A DNA stretch of 64,000 nucleotides, taken from contig NZ_CP126161.1 in NCBI RefSeq assembly GCF_030127105.1, positions 1,736,001-1,800,000 on the forward strand, written 5' to 3'. The notes under the pieces are model-generated. The model searched no databases. It was not told where the DNA came from and worked only from the letters and a program-made list of their open reading frames with translations. The stretch's first letter is position 1; each line of letters begins with the position of its first letter. Made by a program: the position numbers and the translations under genes. This document shows, one piece after another, positions 27,817-36,163 of this stretch. The stretch is from Haloarcula pelagica. Lineage in GTDB: Archaea; Halobacteriota; Halobacteria; Halobacteriales; Haloarculaceae.

Positions 27817-29130
27817 GTGACCGCACTGACCGATCCGGTCGACATCGGCGGGCTCACGGTCCCGAACCGGCTCTACCGAGCACCGGTCCTCGAATGCGCC
27901 GGCAACGGACCGGACGCCGTCGACACGCTCGTCGACGAACTCGAACCGACCGCCGAGTCCGGCGTCGGCCTCGTCTTCCAGGGGGCGAGCATCGTCACCG
28001 ACAGGGGCGGCTGTGCGGCCCCGAACATGACGCGGGTCCACGACCCCGATTTCGTCGCGGACCTGGAGCGGCTGACCGGCGCCGTCCACGACCACGGCGG
28101 GCGCATCTTCCTCCAGTTGGCCCACGGCGGCCTGCGAAGTATGTCGACCTGGCACGCCGGCTATCGTGAACGGCATCCCGAACAGCGCCAACTGGCCGTC
28201 TCGCGCCCGCCCTGGCAGCTCCGACTGCTGGACCGGGCGGGCCTGATCTCGCTCCGGCCGGCCGTGCTCTCGACCGACGAGGTGTGGGACCTGGCCGAGC
28301 AGTTCGGCCGGTGTGCCGGCTACGCGGCCGACGCCGGCTACGACGGCGTCCACCTCTCGGCGGCGAACATGAGCCTGATCCAGCAGTTCCTCTCGCCGTT
28401 CTACAACCGCCGGAACGACGAGTTCGCCGACGGCGTGCGGTTTCTGGAGGCGATCCACGACGCCGTCCGCGACCACGCCGGATCGATCCCCCTGGTGACC
28501 AAGGTCCCGGCCGAGACGGTCGCACCGGAGTTCGTTCGAAGGCATCTATCGAGAGCCGACGGGCTCGCGATCGCCGAGCGGCTCGCCGGGATCGGCTACG
28601 ACGGCCTGGTCCCCGTCGAGGTGTCGACGTTCTGGGACATGAGCATCGTCCGCGGGGCATTCCCGGACCGCGCGTGGGCCGCAAGCGACCTCCAGAACGA
28701 CTACGCGTCGGTCTTCGGAAGTCGACTGCGGGCGCGGGCCGTGGCGCTGTTGAACCGGTTTCAGGCCAGGCGGTTCGACCACGACCCGGGCTGGAACGCC
28801 GACTTCTGTCGGGCGGTCCGTGAACGGGTCGACGTGCCGGTGTTGCTCGAAGGCGGGCTGCGGACCCGGGCGGACTGTGACCGCTATCTGGGCACCGGCA
28901 GCGACAGGCCTGCTGCCGACCTGGTGGGGATGGCCCGCCCGTTCTACGCCGAACCGCGGCTTGGCGCTCGCCTGCTTGCCGGCGCGGACGCGCTGTGTGA
29001 GAGCTGTAACAACTGTACGATCCCGCAGGTGACCGGCGAGCCCGGGCGGTGTCGGACGCCGTCGGTCGTCCGCGAGCAGGGCCGGCTCACGAGTCGAGGT
29101 GCCTACGAGAGAAATAGTTCCGACGAGTAG
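27817..29130 (+). CDS. old-yellow-enzyme-type NADH:flavin oxidoreductase
   Basis: A 437-residue TIM-barrel flavoenzyme of the 2,4-dienoyl-CoA reductase/OYE group. IGGLTVPNRLYRAP opens the protein, with IFLQLAHGGLR and GYDGVHLSAANMSLIQQFLSPFYNRRNDEF in the middle. The C-terminal cysteines ESCNNCTIPQVTGEPGRC fit a [4Fe-4S] ligand set. It lacks the long NAD(P)H-binding C-terminal half of full dienoyl-CoA reductases. GTG start at 27817. The substrate is not deducible. Confidence 0.88.
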   Translation: MTALTDPVDIGGLTVPNRLYRAPVLECAGNGPDAVDTLVDELEPTAESGVGLVFQGASIVTDRGGCAAPNMTRVHDPDFVADLERLTGAVHDHGGRIFLQLAHGGLRSMSTWHAGYRERHPEQRQLAVSRPPWQLRLLDRAGLISLRPAVLSTDEVWDLAEQFGRCAGYAADAGYDGVHLSAANMSLIQQFLSPFYNRRNDEFADGVRFLEAIHDAVRDHAGSIPLVTKVPAETVAPEFVRRHLSRADGLAIAERLAGIGYDGLVPVEVSTFWDMSIVRGAFPDRAWAASDLQNDYASVFGSRLRARAVALLNRFQARRFDHDPGWNADFCRAVRERVDVPVLLEGGLRTRADCDRYLGTGSDRPAADLVGMARPFYAEPRLGARLLAGADALCESCNNCTIPQVTGEPGRCRTPSVVREQGRLTSRGAYERNSSDE

Positions 29131-29306
29131 CCGGTAGCGACGGTCTGTGAGGCGGAAGCACCGCACGGCAGTGGTCTGGACCGACTCGTGTCGACAGCGC
29201 TGTCGACACACTCCGGCCCCGTAACGGTTGGTCAGATTACAATTATATTTTGTCTCCGGCAGCGGTGAGAGAAAGCCTGATACAGTTCCAACACTGATGA
29301 CCGCCG
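29131..29306. other. intergenic region with a 22-bp perfect palindrome and a TATA box
   Basis: The 176 bp between the flavoenzyme gene and the hydrolase gene hold a perfect 22-bp palindrome at 29188-29209 (half GTGTCGACAGC) and an AT-rich stretch around 29234-29251 (ATTACAATTATATTTT), probably the hydrolase promoter. No reading frame in it is convincing. Confidence 0.6.
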
Positions 29307-30149
29307 ATGACCGCCGAGATTACGTCGGAATCCGTCGAGTTGACAGTCGACGGCGACGACATCGACGTTCACTACCGGACCGGTGGCGACGGGCCGCCGC
29401 TGGTGTTTCTCCACGGGATCGGGCTGGACGCCGCGACGGTGTCCTGGCGCCACGCGCTCCCCGCGCTCGCGGGCGAACGGACCGTCTACGCGCCCGATCT
29501 CCCCGGCCACGGACGCAGCGACAAACCCGATCGGGCGTACACGACCGAGTACTACCTGGAGACGGTCACGGCGTTTCTCGACGTCCTCGACATCACGCAG
29601 CCGGCGCTCGCGGGCCTCTCGATGGGGGGTGCGCTGGCGCTGGGGTACGCGCTGGACGGCGGCGAGGTTGAACGGCTCGTCCTCGTCGACAGCTACGGCC
29701 TCGGCGCGGACGCGTACTGGCGGGTCGCCGCGACGGGGATCTTTCAGACACCCGTCGTAGGCAATATGCTCTGGCAGGGCGTCAGCACGTCGAAACCGGC
29801 GATCAGATCGGGGCTGCGAAGCATGGGGGCGACGGAGCCACCACAGGAACTGGTCGACCGGGTCGCGTCGGTCGTGGATCGCCGGACCGTCCGGGCGATG
29901 CGGCGCTGGCAGCGCAGCGAGTTCCGCGCGACGGGGTTCAAGACCGACTACTCCGACCGCCTCTCGGAGGTGAAGGTGCCGACGCTGTTGGTCCACGGCG
30001 CGGCGGACCCGCTGCTCCCGAAATCGTGGGCCGAACGGGCGGCCGCGTCGCTCTCGGATAGCGAACTGGAGATACTGCGGGAGTGCGGACACTGTCCGCC
30101 ACGGGAACAGCCGGAGCGGTTCAACCGGGCACTGCGGGCCTTCTGTTAG
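29307..30149 (+). CDS. alpha/beta hydrolase
   Basis: A 280-residue alpha/beta-hydrolase-fold protein. The oxyanion region VFLHGIGLDAATVSW is followed by the nucleophile elbow AGLSMGGALALGYAL (Ser near residue 108). The acid lies in LVHGAADPLLPKSWAERAA and the catalytic His in ECGHCPPREQPERF. The architecture resembles the HAD/dehalogenase-like and ester-hydrolase members. It ends 4 bp into the convergent MaoC gene. ATG at 29307; an earlier ATG ten bases upstream is out of frame. Confidence 0.9.
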   Translation: MTAEITSESVELTVDGDDIDVHYRTGGDGPPLVFLHGIGLDAATVSWRHALPALAGERTVYAPDLPGHGRSDKPDRAYTTEYYLETVTAFLDVLDITQPALAGLSMGGALALGYALDGGEVERLVLVDSYGLGADAYWRVAATGIFQTPVVGNMLWQGVSTSKPAIRSGLRSMGATEPPQELVDRVASVVDRRTVRAMRRWQRSEFRATGFKTDYSDRLSEVKVPTLLVHGAADPLLPKSWAERAAASLSDSELEILRECGHCPPREQPERFNRALRAFC

Positions 30150-30751
30150 TTCGGCAGTTCGTCGATCAGGACGACCGCTTCGCCGTCGATGGCGACCTCG
30201 CCCTCGTCGATGACGCGGGTCGTCAGGCGGTACTGATCGTCCCCGAGGTCTTCGACGATCTCACACTCGGCTGTCAGTCGGTCGCCGATGCGAACCGGGT
30301 TGTGGAACTCCAGGTCCTGCGAGAGGTAGATCGTCAGGCCGGGAAGCCGTGCCAGCGCCGCGCTGATGAGGCTCCCGACCAGCGTCCCGTGGGCGATCCG
30401 CCCGCGGAAGCGGGTTTGCTCGGCGAACTCGTCGTCGAGGTGGAGCGGGTTCGTGTCGCCGCTCGCGGCGGCGAACTGCCGGACATCGTCGTCGGAGATG
30501 GTCTTCGTGAACTCCGCACGGTCCCCGACACCCAGGTAGTCGGGATGGTCCTCCGAGAGCGAGACGTGCCACTCGGGGAGGTCTTCGTCGGGTTCGATAC
30601 GTTCGACGGGTTCAGCTACGTCCTCGTCGTCCTGCTGGACGCCGAAGGCGGCGAAGGCTGCCCGGTTGGCCGCGACAACGCTGTTGAACATGTGTGTGGA
30701 AGTCTCCGTCCACGTGTCCAGCAGCGGGTTCCGATGGGATTCAGAACTCAT
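30146..30751 (-). CDS. MaoC-like (R)-enoyl-CoA hydratase of the PHA locus
   Basis: A 201-residue hotdog protein. After an approximately 75-residue N-terminal helical region comes the MaoC core with the active-site pair near FAAASGDTNPLHLDDEFAEQTRFRGRIAHG (Asp and His). (R)-specific hydratases of this kind convert enoyl-CoA from beta-oxidation to (R)-3-hydroxyacyl-CoA, the PHA synthase substrate. The gene is divergent from phaR and shares its regulatory region, which supports a PhaJ role by inference. ATG at 30751. Confidence 0.87.
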   Translation of the reverse strand: MSSESHRNPLLDTWTETSTHMFNSVVAANRAAFAAFGVQQDDEDVAEPVERIEPDEDLPEWHVSLSEDHPDYLGVGDRAEFTKTISDDDVRQFAAASGDTNPLHLDDEFAEQTRFRGRIAHGTLVGSLISAALARLPGLTIYLSQDLEFHNPVRIGDRLTAECEIVEDLGDDQYRLTTRVIDEGEVAIDGEAVVLIDELPN

Positions 30752-30773
30752 CGATACTGATATCTAGTCGTCC

Positions 30774-30785
30774 GGGTATTAAACC
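30774..30785 (-). promoter_or_regulatory. TATA box of the MaoC gene
   Basis: Minus-strand GGTTTAATACCC lies about 23-34 bp upstream of the ATG at 30751, indicating a leaderless transcript. Confidence 0.55.
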
Positions 30786-30918
30786 TTGGCGTTGTTTCAC
30801 CGTTTACAGCCCCGAGAGCCCGTCTATCCGCCGGGGAGGGTGTTTTACGGTCAGCTTGAACGACATATATCGCCCGACGGGGCCGGGACGAAAGGACAGA
30901 TTACCGCTCTCCACTTGC

Positions 30919-30943
30919 TACCATTGAATGGTAACGAATGGTA
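30919..30943. promoter_or_regulatory. candidate PhaR operator (palindrome plus half-site)
   Basis: TACCATTGAATGGTA at 30919-30933 is a perfect palindrome with a one-base centre. GAATGGTA is repeated 10 bp further on (30936-30943), one helical turn away. The block lies about 10 bp upstream of the phaR TATA box, between the divergent MaoC and phaR promoters. PhaR of Haloferax mediterranei is known to autoregulate phaRP by binding its promoter; the exact sequence here is my inference. Confidence 0.55.
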
Positions 30944-30953
30944 TTGAGGGGAA

Positions 30954-30961
30954 GTTTTATG
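30954..30961 (+). promoter_or_regulatory. TATA box of phaR
   Basis: GTTTTATG about 29-36 bp upstream of the phaR ATG (30990), directly downstream of the candidate operator. Confidence 0.5.
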
Positions 30962-30989
30962 TCGTTGAAGGGAGTAGACGGTAGTACCG

Positions 30990-31286
30990 ATGGCCGACGA
31001 GGACGATGGCCTGCTGTGGCCCCCGATGTTCAAAGGGATGCAACAGGCGAGCGAGAACGCGATGCAACAACAGCAGGAGATGATGAAACAGCTGTTCGCC
31101 TCCGGCGGCATGCCGAGCATGGATATGAACCAGCTCGGTGCAATGAGCCAGATGGCGACGTTCAAGACCCGCGTGCAAAGCGGGGGTCGAATCAGCATCC
31201 CCGATGCCGAGCGCGAGGCGCTGGACATCGAAGAAGGGGACATCGTCCAGGCAGTCGTCCTCCCGGTCAGTAAAAATTCAGAGTGA
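30990..31286 (+). CDS. phaR: PhaR, AbrB-like regulator of PHA granule genes
   Basis: A 98-residue AbrB/SpoVT-type DNA-binding protein. A Gln/Met-rich N-terminal half (residues 15-55, MQQASENAMQQQQEMMKQLF) is followed by the swapped-hairpin DNA-binding fold (FKTRVQSGGRISIPDAEREALDIEEGDIVQAVVLP). In haloarchaea this protein represses phaRP and also binds PHA granules; the amphipathic N-terminal half probably mediates granule contact. First gene of phaR-phaP-phaE-phaC. phaP starts 5 bp after its stop codon. Confidence 0.93.
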   Translation: MADEDDGLLWPPMFKGMQQASENAMQQQQEMMKQLFASGGMPSMDMNQLGAMSQMATFKTRVQSGGRISIPDAEREALDIEEGDIVQAVVLPVSKNSE

Positions 31287-31291
31287 TTACA

Positions 31292-31843
31292 ATGGTAGAC
31301 TACACAACCCCCGTCACGACCGCTTTCGAGATGCAGCGCGCGTCGATCGAACAGAGCCAGAAGGCCCTCGAACAGAGCTTCGAGTTCCAGAAGAACGTCA
31401 ACGAGGCCGTCATCGGCAGCCTCGACACCCAGGAGTCGGCCCAGCGCCGCGGTGTCGAACTCTCGAAGACCGCCTTCCACAGCTACCTCGACGCCATCGA
31501 GTCGACGATGCCCGGCGTCGCCGGCAGCGTCGAGGAGGTCCGCCAGGCAGTCGACGACCAGTACGACTTCCTGCTGGAGAACCACGCCGAGCTGTTCGAC
31601 AACATGGAGAGCGAGATGGTCGAAGGCGCCGACGCCTACGACGAGATGACCCAGGAGTACCTCGACGCCGTCACCGAGCAGGTCGAGATGCTCGTCGAGG
31701 CACACGAGGAACTGGAGTCCCAGTCCGTCGAGGCCGCCGAGCAGTTCGGCGACCAGCTCGACGAGGTCCAGGAGCAGGTCGAGGAGATGCAGGCCCAGGT
31801 CGAGGAAGTCCAGGCGAAGGCCGCCGACGCCGTCGAGGCGTAA
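31292..31843 (+). CDS. phaP: PhaP phasin
   Basis: A 183-residue, highly helical, acidic protein without hydrophobic core, the haloarchaeal phasin that coats PHA granules. Repeated heptads dominate the C-terminal third (DQLDEVQEQVEEMQAQVEEVQAKA), predicting a coiled coil. ATG at 31292 lies 5 bp after phaR, so both are probably transcribed together. A T6 run follows the stop codon. Confidence 0.92.
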   Translation: MVDYTTPVTTAFEMQRASIEQSQKALEQSFEFQKNVNEAVIGSLDTQESAQRRGVELSKTAFHSYLDAIESTMPGVAGSVEEVRQAVDDQYDFLLENHAELFDNMESEMVEGADAYDEMTQEYLDAVTEQVEMLVEAHEELESQSVEAAEQFGDQLDEVQEQVEEMQAQVEEVQAKAADAVEA

Positions 31844-31854
31844 CGAACCAGCCG

Positions 31855-31860
31855 TTTTTT
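31855..31860 (+). terminator. T-run after phaP
   Basis: T6 begins 11 bases after the phaP stop codon; archaeal termination commonly uses such oligo-T tracts. Partial termination here would raise phasin mRNA over that of phaE and phaC. Confidence 0.4.
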
Positions 31861-31885
31861 GTGCGCGAACGCGCGAGCTATTACT

Positions 31886-32428
31886 ATGAGCAACAACGAG
31901 ATGCAACAGGAATGGGCGGAGATGGTCGAGGAGATGAACAACGCGGTCGCCGACTCGATGGAACAGAACATGAAGGCCCAGTCGGCCTTCGTCGAGTCCT
32001 GGGCGGACGCCGTCGAGGATTCGATGCTGGGACAGGAGGAGATGAGCGAGGGCTTCGAAGGGTACGGACAGGCCTACGAGACCTGGCTCGACGCCACCGA
32101 ACAGCTGATGGAACGGTCGACCGACGCCGCACAGGGCGAGGATGTCGACCCGGCGGAGTTCCGTGACATCTGGCTGCAGGCGGCCAACGAGGCGTTCAAG
32201 AACGTGATGAGCACGTCGGCCTTCGCCGCCGCCAACGGCCAGCTCGTCGAGTCGATGATGGAGATGCAACAGGAGGCAGACGAGGTGAGCCAGGACGCCA
32301 TCGCACAGATGGGGTTCCCGACGCGGGACGACATGGACGAGGTCGGCGAGCGCCTGCTCGAAGTCGAGCGCCGCCAGCACGCCGTCGAACAGAAGCTCGA
32401 CCGCGTCCTCGAACACCTCGAGGAGTAA
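31886..32428 (+). CDS. phaE: PhaE, subunit of class III PHA synthase
   Basis: A 180-residue PhaE-like protein. It is mainly alpha-helical and acidic, with a C-terminal leucine-rich heptad region (VGERLLEVERRQHAVEQKLDRVLEHLEE). Class III synthases need PhaE bound to PhaC for activity and stability. Typical haloarchaeal PhaE is much shorter than bacterial PhaE (180 versus about 350 residues), consistent with this. It precedes phaC by 3 bp. Confidence 0.93.
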   Translation: MSNNEMQQEWAEMVEEMNNAVADSMEQNMKAQSAFVESWADAVEDSMLGQEEMSEGFEGYGQAYETWLDATEQLMERSTDAAQGEDVDPAEFRDIWLQAANEAFKNVMSTSAFAAANGQLVESMMEMQQEADEVSQDAIAQMGFPTRDDMDEVGERLLEVERRQHAVEQKLDRVLEHLEE

Positions 32429-32431
32429 GCC

Positions 32432-33811
32432 ATGTCGAGCAACCCACTCAACCCCTTCGCGGCGGCACTGAACGTCCAGACGAAGACCCTGGAATCGATG
32501 AGCGACGCCGCCGACCGGAGCCAGATCGCCGACGAGCGCCTGGAGCTGATGGAGTCGGTCGAGGTCGGCCAGACGCCCAGCGAGGTCGTCTACGAGGAGA
32601 ACAAGCTCGAACTGCTCCACTACGACGCCGAGGCCGCGGGCATCGAGGTCGCCGAGGAGGACAAGGAGTCTGTCCCCATCCTCATCACGTACGCGCTGAT
32701 CAACCGACCGTACATCCTGGACCTCCAGGAGGAGCGGTCGGTCGTCCGACGGCTGCTCGAGGGCGGCCACGATGTCTACCTCATCGACTGGAACGAGCCC
32801 TCCCGGCTCGACCAGCACCTGACCCTGGACGACTACGTCAACCGCTACATGGACAACTGCGTCGACGTGGTCCGGGAACGGTCGGGCCAGGACGCCATCA
32901 ACATCCTGGGCTACTGCATGGGCGGGACGATGTCGGTGATGTACGCCGCGCTCCACCCCGAGAAGGTCAACGCACTGGGCCTGATGGCCGCCGGCCTCTG
33001 TTTCGACCACACCGGTGGCGTCCTCGAAGAGTGGGGTAGCGACGAGTACTACTCCCCCGAGGACGTGACCGAGACGTTCGGGAACGTCCCGGCGGACATG
33101 CTCGACATCGGCTTCGCGCTGATGGACCCCGTCGAGAACTACGTCTCGAAGTACATCCGCCTGGCCGAGAACATCGAGAGCGAGGGCTTCGTCGAGAACT
33201 TCGGCCGGATGGAGAAGTGGCTGGGCGACGGTATCGACGTTGCCGGGGAAGCGTACGTCCAGTTCCTCGAAGACGTGTACCAGGACAACAAGCTCTACCG
33301 GAACGAACTGGAGCTGGACGGCAAACACGTCGACCTGAACAACATCGACATGCCAGTCCTCCAGCTGATGGGCGAGTACGACCACCTCATCCCGCCGGAG
33401 GCCTCCAAGCCGTTCAACGATGTCATCGCCAGCGAGGACACCAGAACTATCGAGTTCTCGACGGGCCACATCGGCCTCTCGGTGTCCTCGTCGACTCACG
33501 CGGACCTCTGGCCCGAGGTGGCACAGTGGTACAGCGACCGCAACCGCGGCGACGAAGTCGACATCGCGGTCGAGTCGCCCGGCGAGCACGACGAGGACCC
33601 GGTCGACGACGCTGCCGCGACCGAGGAAGGCGGCGTCGAGGCCGCCGCGGATGTCGAGACGGTTTCGGGCATCGGCCCGACCTACGCCGACCGCCTCCAC
33701 GCGGCCGGGATCGAGACCGTCGCGGACCTCGCGGAGTACGACGCGGCCGAACTGGCCGAGATCGCCGAGACGACCGAGTCCCGCGCCCAAGACTGGCTCG
33801 ACCAGCTGTAG
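32432..33811 (+). CDS. phaC: PhaC, class III poly(3-hydroxyalkanoate) synthase with C-terminal helix-hairpin-helix extension
   Basis: A 459-residue synthase that polymerises (R)-3-hydroxyacyl-CoA into PHA. The lipase-like box is GYCMGG with the nucleophile at Cys162. The Asp ([10 protein letters not shown], Asp317) and His (FSTGHIGLS, His346) complete the triad. After residue 400 come an acidic linker and a helix-hairpin-helix fold ([24 protein letters not shown]). Haloarchaeal PhaC is known to be longer at the C terminus than bacterial class III enzymes. ATG at 32432, last gene of phaRPEC. Confidence 0.95.
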   Translation: MSSNPLNPFAAALNVQTKTLESMSDAADRSQIADERLELMESVEVGQTPSEVVYEENKLELLHYDAEAAGIEVAEEDKESVPILITYALINRPYILDLQEERSVVRRLLEGGHDVYLIDWNEPSRLDQHLTLDDYVNRYMDNCVDVVRERSGQDAINILGYCMGGTMSVMYAALHPEKVNALGLMAAGLCFDHTGGVLEEWGSDEYYSPEDVTETFGNVPADMLDIGFALMDPVENYVSKYIRLAENIESEGFVENFGRMEKWLGDGIDVAGEAYVQFLEDVYQDNKLYRNELELDGKHVDLNNIDMPVLQLMGEYDHLIPPEASKPFNDVIASEDTRTIEFSTGHIGLSVSSSTHADLWPEVAQWYSDRNRGDEVDIAVESPGEHDEDPVDDAAATEEGGVEAAADVETVSGIGPTYADRLHAAGIETVADLAEYDAAELAEIAETTESRAQDWLDQL

Positions 33812-33822
33812 CGCGGCCGCTC

Positions 33823-33827
33823 TTTTT
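33823..33827 (+). terminator. T-run after phaC
   Basis: T5 tract 12 bases after the phaC stop codon, a plausible end of the phaRPEC transcript. Confidence 0.35.
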
Positions 33828-33852
33828 CACACTCGCGGCCCTATCGACAGCT

Positions 33853-34293
33853 ATGCGCGTCTCCGTCATCGGCGGCTCGGCGGTCACCGACGACCAGTAC
33901 AGCCAGGCACGGGAAGTCGGTCGATTGCTGGGCGAACGCGGTCACGAGGTCGTCTGTGGTGGGCTGGGCGGCGTCATGGAAGCGGTCTGCAAGGGCGCGA
34001 GCCGGGCCGGCGGGCACACTATCGGGATCGTCCCGGGCGACCGTCGCGCAGCGGCAAACGACTACGTCGACACAGTCATCGCGACCGGGCTGGGAAGCGC
34101 CCGGAACGTCCTGGTCGTGATGAACGGTGCCGCGGCGATCGCCGTCGACGGCAACACCGGGACGCTCTCGGAGATCGGGCACGCCCTCGACATGAACCGG
34201 CCGGTCGCAGGGATAGACACCCACGACATCGACGGGGTCGAACACGTCGAGGCGCCACGGGAAGCCGTGGAGTACGTCGAGTCAACGCTGTAG
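33853..34293 (+). CDS. TIGR00725/LOG-like nucleotide-binding protein
   Basis: A 146-residue Rossmann-like protein of the LOG/YvdD (TIGR00725) group. The motifs are VIGGSAVTDDQYSQAREVGRLL, CGGLGGVMEAVCKGASRAGG (the GG(x)GG-type PGGxGT region) and VDGNTGTLSEIGHAL. Family members bind nucleotides, some acting as phosphoribohydrolases on cytokinin-like ribotides or as molybdenum-cofactor-associated proteins; the substrate here is unknown. ATG at 33853, 41 bp after phaC. Confidence 0.85.
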   Translation: MRVSVIGGSAVTDDQYSQAREVGRLLGERGHEVVCGGLGGVMEAVCKGASRAGGHTIGIVPGDRRAAANDYVDTVIATGLGSARNVLVVMNGAAAIAVDGNTGTLSEIGHALDMNRPVAGIDTHDIDGVEHVEAPREAVEYVESTL

Positions 34294-34506
34294 TCGGCGG
34301 ACGACGGCCGCGAGCGCCAGCAGCCCGATCCCCACCGCCCGGACCCGGCCGCGGGCACCGCTCCGGGGCCGGAAATCGACCGCGAGCGTGACGCGGTAGC
34401 CGATCCGGGCGGTCCGTAACAGGAGCCCCGGGACCAGTAGGTGGACGATACCGGCCAGTGCCGTCCCGATCCAGACCAGTCGGCGTTCGATCGTCGAGAG
34501 ACGCAT
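34282..34506 (-). CDS. small membrane protein
   Basis: A 74-residue protein from the ATG at 34506 with hydrophobic segments at about residues 10-30 and 55-70. No motif. It overlaps the LOG gene's 3' end by 12 bp on the opposite strand. A real gene is probable but not certain. Confidence 0.5.
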   Translation of the reverse strand: MRLSTIERRLVWIGTALAGIVHLLVPGLLLRTARIGYRVTLAVDFRPRSGARGRVRAVGIGLLALAAVVRRLQR

Positions 34507-34561
34507 GGGACCGGGTACGGACCGGAGCGGCATAAGCGGTCGATCGCCTGTGAAACCGAGT

Positions 34562-35470
34562 TCACAACCGGGCGTCGGTGTCGGCGGGTCGGCGTTCGAG
34601 CGACGTCACCGCCGCGCGCTCGTCGAGGTCGACCGCCAGCCGTTCGCCGCCAGCCGAGAGCGTGACCGTGACCGTCCACGGATCTGTCCCCCGGACCGTG
34701 ATACGATCGGGGTCGACGACACAGTCGAACGCCCAGGCCGGCGTCGTCCGCGGGTCGACCCCGTGGTCGTAGAGCCAGCCCGCGACGGCGGGGTGGGCGA
34801 GGACGGCGATCCCGACCGGCGGATAGTTGTAGAAGCTACAGCCCGCACAGTCGACGGCGAGGACGGCCGGGTGGTCGTCGGCGTAGTGGCTGTCCAGTTC
34901 CGACCCGGCGCCCGACGCGAGGCGCGTCTCGACGACGCCGGCACAGACCGGACAGACGCCGGCCAGCGCGAACCGCCAGAACAGCCGTGTCCGCCGGTCG
35001 AACGCCGCCGCGACCGCCGGTGGGGAACGGTCCTGGATCCCGCCCGGATCGAACGGAAAGGAGAGGACGATCGACGCACAGTCGAGACAGCCCACCCGAC
35101 CGAGGTAGTCCTCGTACGTGAACGTCAGCGACGCCCCGCAGTCCGGACAGGCCGCGTCGAGGGACACCGAGTCGACTTCGGCCTCCCGGTGGAGGACGCC
35201 GCTGCGGATCGCGTCGATGACGCGGTGGCCCGGATAGCGCAGCGTGTAGTCGTCGCCTTCTTTCCCGACGAACTGGCCCGTCACCTGCGAGAGGTGGTAG
35301 TTGAACTTCCCGCTGTCGCGCTCGCCGACGCGGTCCTGTAGTTGTGCGTAGGGCAGCGCGTGGCCGTCGGCCGCCCAGAGCGCGAACAGAATCTCGACGC
35401 GGAGTTCGTGGCTGAAGAGTCCGAACGCCTCCTCGGGCGCTCTGTGGGAGACGCCCTCGTCGTCGGCCAT
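34562..35470 (-). CDS. winged-helix regulator with zinc-ribbon domain
   Basis: A 302-residue ArsR-like protein. The N-terminal winged helix is residues 15-80 (EEAFGLFSHELRVEILFALWAADGHALPYAQLQDRVGERDSGKFNYHLSQVTG). It is followed by cysteine pairs at CPDCGASLTF, CLDC, CPVCAG and CAGC, suggesting two zinc ribbons. The C-terminal part is beta-rich. Such haloarchaeal regulators may respond to redox or metals; this is speculation. ATG at 35470, divergent from the FMN reductase gene. Confidence 0.82.
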   Translation of the reverse strand: MADDEGVSHRAPEEAFGLFSHELRVEILFALWAADGHALPYAQLQDRVGERDSGKFNYHLSQVTGQFVGKEGDDYTLRYPGHRVIDAIRSGVLHREAEVDSVSLDAACPDCGASLTFTYEDYLGRVGCLDCASIVLSFPFDPGGIQDRSPPAVAAAFDRRTRLFWRFALAGVCPVCAGVVETRLASGAGSELDSHYADDHPAVLAVDCAGCSFYNYPPVGIAVLAHPAVAGWLYDHGVDPRTTPAWAFDCVVDPDRITVRGTDPWTVTVTLSAGGERLAVDLDERAAVTSLERRPADTDARL

Positions 35471-35587
35471 ACGGCCGTTTCGACCGGTCCGTACTAAACG
35501 CCTGCGCCGTGTCCGACGTGTAAGGAGAGTTACTGAAACGGAGTTCTCAGAGTTTTTACAGTACCGGCTGCCCTGGATCGTCCTACG

Positions 35588-36159
35588 ATGACAGCGACAG
35601 ACCACGTCCTCGGGCTGTGTGGCAGTCTGAGCGACGACAGCGGGACGCGGATCGCCGTCGAACGGGCGCTCGACGCCGCCGAAGCGACCGGCGCGACGAC
35701 CGAACTGCTCGACCTGCGGGAGTGGGAACTTCCGCTGTTCGATCCGGACGCCGACGACGCCGGCGACGGCCCGGAACTGGCGGCGCGGGTCCGCGCGGCC
35801 GACGGGATCGTCGTGGGGACGCCGATGTATCACGGGTCGTACTCGTCGCCGCTGAAGACGGCGCTCGACTACTGTAGCATCGAGGATGTCGAGGGGACGA
35901 CCGTCGGCCTGCTGGCGGTCGCCGGCGGCGGGTTCCCGACGCCGGCGCTGAACACCTGCGGGCGACCTGCCGGGAGCTGAAGGCCTGGCCCCTGCCGACC
36001 CAGGTCGCGATCCCGAACTCGTGGCAGGCGTTCGAGGACGGCCGGCTCGTCGAAGCCGACATCGCCGAGCGCGTCGACGAGTTGGGAGCGGACGTGGCTA
36101 CCTACGCCGGCGTCGAGCGCTACCCGGACGAGCGCGAGCGAGCGGAGCTGACGGCCTGA
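35588..36159 (+). pseudogene. NADPH-dependent FMN reductase, frameshifted
   Basis: Flavodoxin-like FMN reductase. The first 125 or so residues read LGLCGSLSDDSGTRIAVERAL (phosphate-binding loop) and VVGTPMYHGSYSSPLKTALDY, then the frame ends at 35980. The remainder (LRATCRELKAWPLPTQVAIPNSW, ending at 36159) is in the next frame. Adding one C in the CC at 35955-35956 restores AACACCCTGCGGGCG and a protein of about 190 residues, normal for the family. Either a sequencing error or a fresh frameshift. ATG at 35588; a TTTTTACAG box lies about 30 bp upstream. Confidence 0.85.
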
Positions 36160-36163
36160 CCGA

